Source of the DNA: Aplectana chamaeleonis
Lineage: Eukaryota > Nematoda > Chromadorea > Rhabditida > Cosmocercidae
Length of the DNA: 64,000 nt
Reading direction: 5' to 3'
NCBI GenBank assembly: GCA_029168955.1
Contig: JAPDOI010000964.1
Span: forward strand, 62,001-126,000
Translations under genes and position numbers: made by a program
In this document: in pieces, positions 1-12,000 of the stretch
Layout: every line of letters begins with the position of its first letter
How positions within the stretch are numbered: position 1 is the stretch's first letter
The notes under the pieces: model-generated
Database searches by the model: none
What the model saw: the letters and a program-made list of their open reading frames with translations, nothing else
Told to the model about the DNA's origin: nothing

Positions 1-388
1 TAATTTAGTATACAAACCCACGATTTTGAGGTACCCTTCAAAGTTGAGGTATCAAGTTCAAAATGGAATAGGAGCGACCTGCATCCATTTCCAGCCTCCT
101 GTCAAAAAATGAGCTCCCTAGCTCAATTTTAAGTGTACCAACAAGATAATGAACGCCGTCTGAAAAAAAAGGAGATTAACAACAAAAACGCGCGGTCTTT
201 TAATTTTTACTCGAAAACCAGTGAACCGTTCTAGGTCGTTTTTGGGTACGTATACCAACTTTTTGCGCTCTTTTTAATGCAATTTAGCTCTATTTTCTAC
301 GTTCACTCTCAACTGAGATTTCGAAAAAGGGGTTGCGCGCGGGGCCGATTCAAAACCAAATCTGGTGCGCGCTTCGCGCGCACCACAA
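1..388 (+). repeat. Hairpin-ended dispersed repeat, copy 1 (runs off window start)
   Basis: This stretch aligns with 20090-20573 (+) and, inverted, with 47943-48540, 48960-49330 and 51090-51560. Shared blocks include 'cctgcatccatttccag', 'ttaagtgtaccaacaag' and 'gaacgccgtctgaaaaaaa'. It ends in a 23-nt hairpin (363-385; 10-nt arms starting TGGTGCGCGC, loop TTC) followed by CAATTT. A terminal hairpin plus an internal 42-bp minisatellite in longer copies resembles non-autonomous Helitron-like elements (Helentron/DINE type), but no CTRR terminus is visible, so the class is an inference. An RTE element has landed directly after its end. Confidence 0.7.
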
Positions 389-397
389 TTTGATAAT

Positions 398-2825
398 GAC
401 TTACTTGACTTAATCGGTTGGCTTTCGCCTGACGCGGTCATTCCGCATCTTCACCGAGGTGTGCCGTCCTAGTAGTCAGCCGTGTCCATTTTTCACGGTC
501 TTCAGCCACAATTTGAACACATTCCATCCAGCTGTCACTATTCCATTTCCTGCGAAACGAAACATCGCGCCTGAACTGTCTTTCGATGCCGAGTGACTTT
601 AAATCCTCTTTAACCACATCCGTCCAGAACTTTCGCCTACGCCCAGGTGGCCGTTTCCAGACAGGATTTGGAAGCATTTTTAAAGCGTGTTGTACGAGAC
701 GATCCGGCGTTCTTCTTAGTATATGCCCGAGCAGTCGAAGTCGACTTTCCATTGCTGCTTGAGATGGCGTTAGGAGATGCTGGCACCTCCCTCGTGTCAA
801 GCGTTGATGTACTGCGTCGATTTCCTTGTAAAGGTCTTCGTTATGGCATACACGCGGCCAGAAATATCCAAGCAAACGCCTAAAAGCTTCCTCTCCGTGC
901 AATCCAACCTTTCCATCTGCGTTTTCGGTGCTGCCCACGTCTCCGATCCGTACATCATGATAGGGCGAATAGCGGATAGGTAGATCGCGCAACTTGACTT
1001 CCTTCGCGATGGTGGTAGTGCACAAACACTTGGTTAGAGAATTGAATGCAGACGAAGCTTTCGCACATCGTTGTCGAATATCCGCTGCATAACTACCATC
1101 GTTCTTCAGCAAACAGCCCAAATAACAGAAATCGTCCACCAGTTCGATACGTTGTCCGTCCACACAAACTCCAGTTGAAGGCCTCTGAGAGACCCACATC
1201 TGCTTGCATTTGTCGGGACGAAGACGAAGTCCATAGGCTGCGGCATACTTCGAAACGAGGTTCACAATCCTTTGCAGCGTTTTTGCGTTGTTTTCAGCGA
1301 ATAACACAATGTCGTCGGCGTACTCCAGGTCGACAAGGGAGCGTCCTGATGGTGTTAGGATCACATCCGCAGGAAACTGTTCTGCAACTCTACGCATGAT
1401 GTCATCAACGGCGAAGTTGAACAGAAAAGGTCCTGCAACGGCTCCTTGCCTTACTCCTGTTTTCACCTCGAAAGCTGACGTAAATCCGACAGGTGTACGA
1501 ACTGCTGCTGTTGTTCCTTTGTTCATGTCCTCGATTAACCGAACATACTTTTTCCGGGACTCCATCTGCTCGCAGAGCATTGAGCAATCGATCACGATGA
1601 GGAGAGTCGAACGCGGCTTCAAAGTCCAAAAAAGCAAGCTGTAATGGCTTCGAAAACCGCTGCCACGATTCAATTACTCTTCTCACGACGAACACTTGGT
1701 CGATGGTCGATCTTCCAGGTCGAAAACCGGCTTGCTCATCTCTGGTCGTTCCTTCACGATGTTTGATAAGTCGCTCGAGAATGATACGTTCTAAAACCTT
1801 GTACATGACACGAAGTAGAGAGATTCCTCTGTAGTTCTTAGGATCCGTGACGGATAGCTTCTTGTGAAGAGGTACGATGATCGCACATGTCTCCAACGAA
1901 TCGGGTATCCTTTCGCTCATCCATATGGCACGGATGGTGTTGGTCATTTCACGAATCCCAGACGGAGGAAGAGCTTTCAGCATTTCAGCAGTGATGTTGT
2001 CATCTCCACCTGCCTTCCCATTCTTCATTTTCCGGACACAATCCAAAACTTCAGACTCAGTCGGCGGTTCCTCACTGACATCGTAATGTGCTCTCTGAAC
2101 ATGCGGGAGCTCAGGTACTGATGGCGCTGGACGATTCAGTAGTGAACTGAAGTAATCCTTCCATATTGGCAGCGTCGCATCACCAACTGCAACTCCATTG
2201 GTAGTGTTCAAGACAGGAGAACATCTCTTCATCTTCCCGCTATACTGTCGCAGCAACGTGTAGGCTTTCTTCGGATTCTTCTCCTCCCAAGCCTTCTCGA
2301 ACTCCTTAGCTCTACACGTCCACTCTCGTTCGCGGTCACTTTGAAGCTGCCGACGCAACTTCCTCCTCAGACGCTTCTCCTCCACGAAGTTTCCTGCAGT
2401 CCGGAGAGCACATACTCTGTTGTAGGTAGTAGATGTTGTTTCTTCTGAGACGTAGGCGAACTTCTTCTTAGGCTGTACAACCGGGAGTGCCTCTTTCGAA
2501 GCGTCCTGGATGCACTTGACAAAAGAATCCGCGTCGCAAAGTTTCTTCTTAGTCCGTAATTCGATGTGAATAGAAACGCGTTGTCGGAAATTCCTTCTGC
2601 ACTCTTCATCTCTGAGACTTGTCATGTCAATCCTCTGAGAGGCTGAGCCCCTCGCTTCCTCTTATGAATCCTCGCAGTGAAGTTCAACAGAACAGGACGG
2701 TGATCCGAATCGAATGCGACATCCCACACCGCTCTAGATCTTCGAATGTCCGATACTGGAATATTCCTCGTCAGGACATAGTCAAGCTGTAGTTTCAAAG
2801 TTGTCATCTTCCGCTTCCGCTGCTT
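398..2825 (-). mobile_element. RTE-clade non-LTR retrotransposon, 5'-truncated copy (RTE copy 1)
   Basis: The element is flanked by a perfect 9-bp target-site duplication TTTGATAAT at 389-397 and 2826-2834. Its 3' end lies at the low coordinate and carries the short tail (reverse complement of acttacttgactt) seen in the two other copies. The 5' end stops inside the endonuclease, just upstream of the SDHRPV motif region. This is the usual product of incomplete target-primed reverse transcription. It differs from the copies at 24095 and 33567 only by scattered substitutions and small indels. Confidence 0.93.
438..2807 (-). pseudogene. Endonuclease/reverse transcriptase of RTE copy 1, truncated and frameshifted
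   Basis: Reading down from 2807, the peptide starts in the C-terminal part of an APE-type endonuclease (LDYVLTRNIP, then SDHRPVLLNF). It continues into the linker and a reverse transcriptase with FRPGRSTIDQ, motif A FLDFEAAFDS, motif B GVRQGAVAGPFLFN, the catalytic YADD box (LEYADDIVLFAE), motif D LRLRPDKCKQ and a C-terminal tail with PGRRRKFWTDVVKED. The frame shifts near 2636 (one base missing), near 1551 (one extra T) and twice near 990 and 890. It cannot encode active protein. RTE proteins are normally about 1000 residues; here the first ~220 are absent. Confidence 0.9.
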
Positions 2826-2835
2826 TTTGATAATA

Positions 2836-3650
2836 CGAAAGTATAGTGGAGTCCATCAAGAGTGTCTCATGTACTTATCAATGAGAAGCTGTCGTTTGGA
2901 GATCAATGAACATGAAACTCGTTGCAGCACAACCGCTTTCGCTCAATCGGTATCGAGTGTGCTGGTATGGGATTCATGCACATTGATCCCCATCCGACCG
3001 CTCTTATTGATAAGTAAATGAGATACTCTTGGTGGACTCTTGGTAGACACTCTTGGTCCACTATAGAAACTTGCCGAGAGATGACCTTGGAGCATGGTAA
3101 GCAGTATAGCCAGAAATGTTGGGGTGTCGAGCGGCAGCGGAAGGAGACAGCTTGGTTTCCTGAGCCATAATAACATCAGGATGATGAGTGCGTGCGAAAA
3201 GAGAGAGTTCATACAGCTTGGCTCAAAGGCCGTTGAAGTTAATATGTACAATAGAGAGGGGGCGGTTGGAGAATGAGGAATCAGAGTTGTTGGGGGCAGA
3301 GCACAGAACACAAGGAATGAAAGATCGTAATGCCTTACAGAACTGAGGCCCGAACAGGAGACATGCACCCATCTCTGTCGTCCAAAGCATTGGACATTTT
3401 TTCCATTCCAGGTGAGATCCTTGCTGCATGTGGCGCATGGGTACTTTTGAGCGGGTCTTGGATTCCTCTCGGCGCCGGCCCTTTGTTGCAGAATCTTTAG
3501 GAGAGCTGCGACCAGCCAGCATCTCTCCCATGACAAAAACTCTCTCCGAGGAGGGGTTGACGTCGGTTCGCACGGAGGTGGTCTTCTTTCCTCCACACTG
3601 CCACGGCACGAACGTACGGCATCTAGGCAGCACCAAAATGATGGAATGAA
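2836..3650 (-). pseudogene. Decayed LINE fragment: PHD-like finger plus start of an endonuclease
   Basis: Minus-strand frames contain a Cys/His finger (YPCATCSKDLTW, then WVHVSCSGL), followed after a short linker by LSIVHINFNGL, which looks like the opening beta-strand of an APE endonuclease. Further on are traces such as HPNISGYTAYHAP. A PHD finger before the endonuclease is known in ORF1/ORF2 of CR1/Jockey-type nematode LINEs. The pieces lie in two frames with stops between them, so this is an old relic unrelated to the RTE elements. Its downstream part fades out near the RTE insertion site. The family assignment is tentative. Confidence 0.55.
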
Positions 3651-3689
3651 AGTCTCTAATTTGCATCCGAGCTCTAATCGAGATCATAG

Positions 3690-4015
3690 GGTTGATGACG
3701 ACTCCACCGCGAAATTTTTAAGCCCACGCCCCCATATGCTCGCTCGCTCGCGTCGTTCGCACTTTTGTCACTAATCCGAAGCCTTAACTATAGCGTCGCC
3801 TAGCGCCGCGAATGAGCTCTGAACGCCGCCTTATGGTGAGGACTCCTTTCGAGTCGCGTGCCATATGAGTGAGTCATCATTGATAGCTTCGCTCCACCTT
3901 GATTTCGAAACACATCTACGATTTGCGTTAGTGTGCATCCTTGGCGCGCAACCTGCTCGTGGGTCAATGGAATGTTTTGGAAAATCAATTTATTCGAAAA
4001 AGTCGACTATCGAAT
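3690..4015. other. No gene recognised
   Basis: The stretch contains a GC-rich CGCTCGCTCGCG run near 3735. No supported reading frame or RNA was seen. Confidence 0.4.
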
Positions 4016-4019
4016 TCAT

Positions 4020-4280
4020 CGGAATGTATCCATGAATTTTCGAATACTCGACTTTTCCGATAATTCAGGATTTTTAACTTTTCGAGTATTCGACTTTTCG
4101 AATAATTCGGGATTTTGAACTTTTCGAATATTCGATTTTTCGAATAATTCGGAATTTTGCCTTTTTCGAATATTCGAGTTTTCGAATAATTCGGGATTTT
4201 GCCTTTTTCGAATATTCGACTTTTCGAATAATTCGGAGTCGACTTTTTCAATCGAATGAATTTTCGAATCATTCGATTCG
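4020..4280. repeat. 42-bp AT-rich tandem repeat
   Basis: About five to six diverged copies of a 42-bp unit of the form tcgaatattcgacttttcg / aataattcgggattttgcctttt. The minus strand reads as a 14-residue repeat (PELFEKSNIRK...), which follows from 42 being divisible by three and the absence of stops, not from coding. The TTCGAA core is itself palindromic. Confidence 0.85.
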
Positions 4281-5657
4281 GTCAAAGTACAGTGTGTTGT
4301 ATGCTACGAGAATTACTGAATTGGTAAGGCCACACGTCATTGCTCCACAGCCATGCCTGATTACTAACAGGAACACTATCAACAAAAGAAATCCCAGCAA
4401 CCTAAGAGATGAGGGACATACAACTTTGCGCAAATTTCTTGTAAACACATAAAGTCACACTGCTCACATAAAGCGCTGCCTCGCGATAACTGGCTTCAAA
4501 GTGGTCCTATTACAATTTTGAGGTTATTTTTGAATTCCTCCTATCGAGACCAGTACAGCGTTGTGACAAAGTATTAGATTGGACTTCAGCAATTCATTCG
4601 AAATTGCTTCTTTTTTTTTCTACCTGAAAAACCTTTATTATCAACTGATCAGACTTTACTACTAGCAGAAATCTATGCTTTGACCTGCGATCGATGGGAA
4701 TCCCTGAAGGAAACACGCAAACCCGACTAAATAACGTAATCCAAAAGGTCTTTTCACTCAAAACTGTATTCGCCTCAGAGGAGCACGAAAATTCTCTTTA
4801 CTCATCACTTCGTTTTTTAAGGGGGTTAGGGCGACACGACATTCGCAGAGCGCAAAAAACGGCACAAAGGTAGTTTTTTTTTGCAAGTTTTCGGCGCTGT
4901 ACAATATTAATCTTCTAGGATCGTAAACTACTATCAGTCAGCCTGGCCATTCGAAATGAAAAGTACTTTGCTGGCACCTTTTTTGAACGTAGAGTCCGAA
5001 TATGCCCTTCTCAGTTGCCTAAAACCAATCTGACAAAATTATAGACGTTTTTCGTATGATTTTCGTACCCAATGCGCCTTCCAGAACGCGCAGTAACGTT
5101 TCGAAATCTGGAGACGGACCTCATAATCGTGCTTAGCTCACAAAGCACCCCCCCCCCCTGGACGAAGATTGGGTGAACGGTCATTCTTTGTTGAGTTATA
5201 GCGTTTAGGACTTCTACGGATTGTTGGTTGAGCCTTTACTTATATCAATTAGGGGATTCTGAAAACGTTCAGGAAGATTGCTTCAGTTTTATAAAACTTC
5301 CCCATGGAGGTTCCTTGGGTTGCTGATCACGAATATGAGTTTTATCTGTCGTAATTTTAAAGTTTTAGACTCAAGTCGTTAATTCAGCATCTCATCGGGG
5401 GAAATTTTCAGCGCAAAACGCGACTTTGAACGATTTCCGGAATGCTACGATAGAGGTGGCTCAAATCTTATCGGGGGTTATTTGGAGCGCTCAATACGAT
5501 TCTGAGATCAGTTTATCGATTTTCAACAGTTTACGGTAGATTACGGTGGAAGTACAGTAGTTTGGTCAAAGTCGTAGATTTGACTCAAAATTTCTTTGCG
5601 AGTGTTATGCGGGGTACTGAATACGACTTTGATGTTCATTTGTCGATTTTCGGATTA
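4281..5657. other. Non-coding, no feature recognised
   Basis: No gene, exon or RNA could be supported. The part around 4440-4570 shares diverged blocks (for example a caaagcgc...cataactggcttcaaagtggt motif) with 28250-28380, so it includes an old dispersed repeat. A run of C lies at 5148-5158. Confidence 0.4.
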
Positions 5658-6148
5658 TTAAAGGCAGTGTTCACGATGATTATTGTTTCCAAGTTTTCCA
5701 CTCAAAAAAATGGTTGGCAACCAAGTGTTACCAAAATCACGAAGAAACGGCGAGAAACGCACTAATTCGTCTTATTTCAGTGACATTATTCTATGGCCTG
5801 GACTAGTTGTCTGGTTGGATGAACATGTTAACGGTGGTTGTCACCGGTAAAAAATGGGACTAATCGAAAATGGAAGAATATTTTGAGCAAAACAGTATTA
5901 GTTAGGGCCCGAAGGAAAGAACGGAGCAACACAGAATGGAGGATTGCAAAATACGGGTCCACAGAAGATTTCATTGTCACAACGAACAGTTCCATTGGTA
6001 CTTAAGAGGCGGGCTGATACTTGAGGATTTCGTGACCTTCTAGTGCGTTTTTCTCGGTTTCTTCGTCATTTCAGTTCTACTCGGGGGCCAAACAATCGAT
6101 TTAGCGATTAATCTCAAAATCGAAGATTATCGTGAACACTGCCTTTAA
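5658..6148. mobile_element. TTAA-flanked palindromic MITE (family alpha, copy A)
   Basis: TTAA at both ends with terminal inverted repeats AGGCAGTGTTCACGAT. Its right-hand TTAA (6145-6148) is shared with the next MITE. The element is non-coding and resembles the palindromic TTAA MITEs (PALTTAA type) described in C. elegans. The transposase source is unknown. Confidence 0.85.
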
Positions 6149-6639
6149 AGGCGGTGTTCACGATAAAAAATGTGTTTCAGTTTCCACTATGAATGGTTAG
6201 TGGAGGGGCACACTGTAACGTTGACGTCGAAAGAACGCATGAAAACGAGCCAGGAAAGGCTCCAAAAGAGCCTGAAGTTGCCACTTCGAGCACAAGGCAA
6301 ACCCCAAAAGCGCAGCACACGCCCACCGACGTGAACAAATGAATGCTCGGGATCGTGAGATGAGCGATGGTTTCCTATCAAAAGCCCCGTTCTTCCCTTA
6401 ATTCTCATCTTTTCTCTTTTTCTCCCGTCAGCCCGCATAGATCGGCTGCAAAAGACGGAAGTTACAAGCCTTGGACAACTCGTCTACCATGTTTCCTTAG
6501 CTCAATTTTTGAGGAACAATAACTCCGTTCCCAGAAGGTATTGTACGATTTCAGAGACATCATTGGAATCAGCATGGGGCCGTTTTCAAGATGTGTGGGT
6601 GAGCAGAAAAACGATTTCCATCGTGAACACTGCCTTTAA
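6145..6639. mobile_element. TTAA-flanked MITE (family alpha, copy B)
   Basis: Starts TTAAAGGCGGTGTTCACGAT and ends with ATCGTGAACACTGCCTTTAA. The interior shares long blocks with copies at 21681 and 49858 (for example ccgttcttccctt and ggaagttacaa...ttggacaactcgtc). Both terminal TTAA sites are shared with neighbouring MITEs. Confidence 0.87.
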
Positions 6640-7248
6640 AGGCATCGTACACGATGAAAACCATGTTTGAGTTTTTGGTGTTTTCGTGTTGCTATATCCC
6701 TATAGTGACCAACTGTTGCAAAAGGACCCCTAAAAGCGTCAACTTTTGCAGAAAAAGCCAATTTAAGAAACCTCAAAACAAATTTGAAGTTCGCGCCGAC
6801 GTCAACTTGGGATAGTTGCGCGGAGAACTTAGGGAACAGTTTTACAATTCGTTCCTTGACGCAGCGTCGGAAGCAATTCAAAGGGGACGCTGTCCAGGAG
6901 AGCGATCGATTTTTCCTTTTTTTTTCTCGCCTTTCGGCAACCTGCTGCGTCCAGTGCTGCCAGCTGCTTTCGATCGATGTCGAATTCGAAATCGACTGGC
7001 GTGTGCATTGCGCCCTACGACACGTCAAGGTACGCCCGCCGTCAGCAACCCAGGAGTTTTGTTCCTTGTAACAACGGATCGACCCCAAGGCCAACCCCCC
7101 AAACCCAGGAAGCCTTTTTGAGGCGAGCGAATCTTCACTCAGAGACGGTTTTGGAACTACAAACTTTCTGAGTGACATTGTCATGGCCCACTAGTCCGAA
7201 TGAACGCATAAACCCAAATACGGTTTTCATCGTGTACGATGCCTTTAA
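6636..7248. mobile_element. TTAA-flanked MITE (family beta, copy C)
   Basis: Terminal inverted repeats AGGCATCGTACACGATGAAA; TTAA at 6636-6639 and 7245-7248. The GCATCGTAC terminus differs from family alpha but is shared with elements at 30292 and 39755. It is the third element in the 5658-7248 chain. Open frames of 60-180 codons inside it are not supported as genes. Confidence 0.83.
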
Positions 7249-8088
7249 GGTAGATTTTGCTCCTTAAATGGCATGGCACCAACCGTAACCTACGGCAAAT
7301 TTCAGAATTTCGACAAGCGGACCCCACATTCGTGTTCAGCATCCTAGATTACCCCGGCATACTAGTTTTGAGCAAAAAAATGTAAAAAAAAATTTCAACA
7401 CTGATCTATGTACCTTTTATTATCTGCCGCGAGGCTTCGAAAAACGCCTATAATTTTTTTCAGAGTGGTTTTAGGCAGATGTGAAGAGCATTCTCGAAAT
7501 CTACGACTAAAGTGGTTCTAGAAAAGTTCATTTCATCCGGAGTGGCCGGGATGACTAAAAGTAAAGTCTGTCCGAATGAGTCTGTCCGCCGAGGCGGTCG
7601 GCGTGCGTGTCGAACGGCCGTCGCGTAGACACTTCCCGGCAGAGCGTTCTCAAAACTGCAAACAGCTGTTTGAACTATTCCCCACCATTCGTTCAATATT
7701 CTTGCTAATCGATTCACAAGTTCGACAAGTGCCCGCTACTCGACACGCCCACTGAAAGCGTGGGCGGACAGTGCCATTCGGACAGACTTTAGTTCCCTTG
7801 TCAGGCGGTTAGTAGCCGTTCCTTTCATTTCATGCAAAATTCAAAGTTTCGGCATACTGAGCCTTTAAGTATGCTTCTTGTTATTTTTCTCTCTGGAGAT
7901 CATGGTGTAGTCAAGATCTCGCAATCTTGGAGACTTGCGGTTGCCGTTCTTTTCTACCGTTACTTTTCACAAAAGAGTCCCAGTTTCTTCGATGCGCCGC
8001 AGGTTTCAAAATACTGGCACGAACGATATGTGAATGGGACTGCCTTCGTAGATTCCTAGACCTACACTTGCTGCGTGAATTTGCATCT
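7249..8088. other. Non-coding; includes a small foldback at about 7564-7790
   Basis: 7564-7790 has matching ends (aaagtctgtccgaatga... and ...ccattcggacagacttta) with GTGGGCGGACAG subterminal blocks. This is a small inverted-repeat element like the one at 43943-44217. Nothing else was recognised. The missing 3' exons of the astacin gene could lie here, but none could be identified. Confidence 0.5.
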
Positions 8089-8547
8089 TTAAAGGCAGTG
8101 CTCACGATAAATCTCGTTCTCGAGCTCTCGGTGTGAAACACTAAGTTGGCAGGTGCTGTAGAGGATAGAGTCGAAGAAAGCAACGAAAACTGGCCAGGAA
8201 TAGATACAAACGGCTTTGAAAGCTCTCCCGGTGCGCCTACCTATCCCGGTCCGCCCCCCCCCCAATCGGACGAGCTTGTGGCGCCGCACACGTTTCGATG
8301 GCAAATTGCCAAGCAACTCTGCCGCAGTTAGCATTATCGATTCGCGAAGATTTCGCGATTAGCGCGAGCTTGCCAAAATCAGCAGGGCCCATGATTCTCG
8401 TCCACGCCCTGAATTTAGAAACCGTTATTTTGACTTATTCTGAAAGTTTTCCTTCCCTGTTTCTTCGCTAGTAGTTACCTCACGACCAAACAATCCTATT
8501 TTTGGGTCGAACTCGAGTGCGATATTCATCGTGAACACTGCCTTTAA
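8089..8547. mobile_element. TTAA-flanked MITE (family alpha, copy D)
   Basis: TTAAAGGCAGTGCTCACGAT on the left, ATCGTGAACACTGCCTTTAA on the right, 459 bp including both TTAA sites. It lies just downstream of the last recognised astacin exon. Confidence 0.85.
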
Positions 8548-8898
8548 CATGATGATGTGTCCAAGCTCGCTTTAAAAAATTACATACGCTGGCCTCTGTA
8601 GCACTGACTAAACCTGCGCCGATGGTTCCAATTTATCTACAACTCAGATTTTCCCTTCCCTCAACATTTTTGAAATGTCGCGATCAGGTTCGTGTTCCCA
8701 TTTTGTGTTAGCCTTGCCAAACATTCGTGGCCTTTCGGGAATGATAGCTTGTTCTTTGCTAGTCTCGCTGATTGATTACAAAAATATTACTAAGACACTC
8801 TATGAAGTGTTGAAGAAGTTTCCTAGATCGGATTCGACTTGCAACAGCTGTGACTAGACTATAGAGATGAAATGGAGATCATTTGTAGTCTTACTAAC
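8548..8898. other. Expected position of remaining astacin 3' exon(s); none recognised
   Basis: The TSP1 exon ends with an open donor at 8899, so at least one more exon should lie below. Candidate acceptors here (for example ctctatag near 8864) lead to frames without the cysteines that would finish a TSP1 domain. No call is made. Confidence 0.35.
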
Positions 8899-9025
8899 TT
8901 GCATTCCTTGGTCCGGCAGACTCGAACACGAGACATAATCCCGCATCCGCCACAGCTTCTCGAGCACTGAGACCAGGGGCCCCATTCAGCCCATATATTC
9001 ACACCAGACACAGTAGTTGGAGCAG
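8899..9025 (-). CDS. Astacin gene exon: TSP1 domain (first part)
   Basis: Encodes [20 protein letters not shown], then [20 protein letters not shown] and CK. WxxWxxW followed by CSRSCGGCG marks a thrombospondin type 1 repeat, with tryptophans available for C-mannosylation. It ends at a gttagt donor before the final TSP1 cysteines. Confidence 0.88.
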
Positions 9026-12000
9026 CTGAAACATATGTTGTCCTTACCAAGAATCCGGGAAAAGTAGCAACTTCTGATTAGCACCTGTTGTGGTTCGAAT
9101 CACAGGAGCTGGTGTGGTCCTGGCAGCAAGAGTTGCTGAAACGAACGCATCTGATTCTTCGAAATATTGAACCACGAACAGGAGAATTTACTTGATCGAG
9201 CTTGCAGTTTGAAGCCTACGTCGTTTGTCAGCTGTGAACGGAAGATAATTATTGCCTTATTCGTTTCTGAGACAAATGAGCCTTCAGGAATCGTGGAACA
9301 ACACCATCTGAAAGTGGAGGCGTTTTCTCGTGTTGACTTTTGAGCTGGCGCAACACGTAATATGTATTGTACCAGCTATAAAATTTACGGTATAAATTGG
9401 CGAACACGAATTTTAGATTCATCATCTAAAAATTGTCACACTGCAAGCATGAAACTGAATGACTAAAATTTCAGAGGAGATACTGCGCGACGAGTTGATT
9501 TGCGAACGCGTAAGCATGACGCTCCGAAAGATACAATTACATATGAATTAAAGGCAGCAGACACGCTCGAAAAAGTTGTTGAGATAACTACGTTTCTGAA
9601 GTCGCATGGCTTCTAGTAGACTGCTCACGCCACTGGAAGCGTCAAAAACGAGTCAAAACTACTAAATTTCAGCAATGCAAATCGAAAAATTTCTGCAACC
9701 CCGCCCCAAAATACAAACTCGTCCAGATTGAGAGTACTAATACGGTCCCTTTGGCTGGTTTTTGATGCTTCCAACGAGGTTAGCGTTCTAGTACAGGCTG
9801 TAAGAGTATATCGGCTTCTCAATCTCCGCCGTTTTGTTGCTAATATTCGCTGTTTCAACCGCGCGCGGTAAAACTCGTCCACTTTCACCCGATAGCAAAA
9901 TAACCGTTATTCCTCTAATTGCGCACAGTTTTCGTTCGTTTTTTCGTCAGTTCTTATTACAACTAGCTCCAAACCTTTGATTTATGTCATAAAATCAATA
10001 CCATTTTTGAGCGTGCCTGCTGCCTTTAAGCACCATGTGAGTCGCTGGGAAAGCACAAACCTGAAACCTGTCTTCCGGAGGTCCGTCGCTATTTTCATCT
10101 CGACATAATCGACACATGTTGATGTGCATATGAATGAGAAGTCTTCGATGAATTGGAATTCTACACGTGCTCCTTCTGGAGCCTACAAAGAACATCATCC
10201 TTATTCCAGATCAACAACATTTGCCATACAACATTTGCCAAAACAAGATTGGATGGCTATAGAGAACCTCGAAGAACCAGTTACATTTCTGGTCAGGATC
10301 GTAACCTGGATCAGGAAAGCCGGGCGATTCAATAGATTGCCATTCTCCAGTCACCTCAATTTTCCCACCACATTCTGCCTCTAAATGGGTGAAACACTTG
10401 ATTCAAAAGGTTGCCTGTGAACTCAGGCGGGACTCACTTCGTGGAGGTTCGTATTCTTCGCATGTCTTACCATACAATCCATTTGGACAGAGACAAACTT
10501 CACACTGCTTTGGATGTGGATATCCTCCATTTGTGCAATTATTTGGCCCCGGACATCGATCTGAGAGAAAGTCGGGATTTGAGCCTTCTTGTCGCAAAGC
10601 AAAAAAACTGTCTGATTGTTAAAATGAGGCTCTGCGCTCGGAGTGAGGACAGTCGACTGCCGCAGTTATCCTACATGGTTCACCCGGCCACCGATGCCTG
10701 CTCCAGCCGCACAGCCCGTTTCAATCGGTCGGCTTTGTTTCTTTCACACGTCATATCAGTTTTTGGCCATCCTTTTAGAAATATCTGCCTTTACGAGTCT
10801 AATTAGCAATTGAAATAATCAAAAGTAGAATAAATAATGCTCTGTGAAATAATACATACAAATTTGAAAACTTAATAGATTGAGACAGAACATATAGAAA
10901 ACAAATCTTTGATTGTGACTTCTAAGCCATCTGCTACATAGTTTAGCTTGCTAACACAGCAGCGAAGCGCTCACCTGAACAGTAAGCTTTGTTGATCGTC
11001 TCGATGTCGAGGAACGAAAGTGTTTCTCTCTGGCCAATTGTGCTCTGGTACAGAGGATCTCTTAAATATGCGTCAGAATCGACTTGCTCTCAACACCTTT
11101 TTTCTTCGAATTTCAAAGCCATCAACGCGTTCTGTGAGGTTGAGAATCGTTCACCTACCTTTCCCCTATATACTACAGTTATGTCTGAAGTGTTGATTAC
11201 TCACCGAGTGACGAGTGTCTTGCTTGTCTGGTCCACACTGAACGCTGTGCTACCGTAATGCATTACTGAGCCCAGATCATACGGCAGTCCCAAAGTGTCG
11301 ATATCGTTGTCACGTTGTAGGAAATCACTCACATAAGATGGCAGAATAAAATCTGACTCCACCTGAAGCGGAAACACGCACGAGGCCAATTAGGAGTGGC
11401 AGAAGCATTAACATTGATTAAGGAATGTTTCTTACCTTAATGAAGGACTGGGCATCAGGACGGCTCTGTTCGTGCCACATCCCAATCGCGTGGCCGATTT
11501 CGTGCTCGATGACACCAGGCTGTAATCAAGTTACCGATATTAGGCTGCTAAAACGTTTCTGGTAGTGTATCCGTGAGAGGTGAACTTATGTATTCCTCGC
11601 CTTAACGCAGTTCTCTCCTATTGAGATGCCTTGGCGTCCACCATTTCGACCTATCATCGAGTAGCAGCTGAAATAATTTCGATATATTTGTAGTGATAAT
11701 AGTCTATTTCGCTTATCTCAAGTTAGGCAAAATTCGCGATAGAGACGGCTTCTTGAATATTTTTTCGAAGATTCGAATCGCCTGTGACAGGTCCATGCCT
11801 TCCTATATCAAACGTAAGGTGAAGTGAAAGAACCGTGTAGAAACAAAGTTAGAAATGAAAGTCGAGTACGGTAAAGGGCCAACTCCTTCGTCCTGACAAG
11901 AAACCAAACTCAGTAAGGACTCTGATGCAAAAATAATCCGGTAATTTTTCTCATTGCTCCAAATACGCATAACGGTAACGAAAAAACCTATGAATTTCCC

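Noticed and set aside
4020..4280. Minus-strand 14-residue repeat protein (NPELFEKSNIRK)
   Set aside because: It is the translation of a 42-bp AT-rich tandem repeat and is open in two frames; no gene signals.
6636..7184. 182-codon minus-strand frame and overlapping plus-strand frames
   Set aside because: They fall within a MITE bounded by TIRs and TTAA and show no domain.
9080..9110. tRNA-like ggttcgaatc box
   Set aside because: It lies in an astacin coding exon, and no acceptor or anticodon stem can be drawn around it.
11745..11805. Minus-strand peptide [14 protein letters not shown] resembling [13 protein letters not shown] of the propeptide exon
   Set aside because: The match is short, and it lies downstream of exon 12945 where a propeptide piece makes no sense; it could be a trace of exon duplication but cannot be supported.
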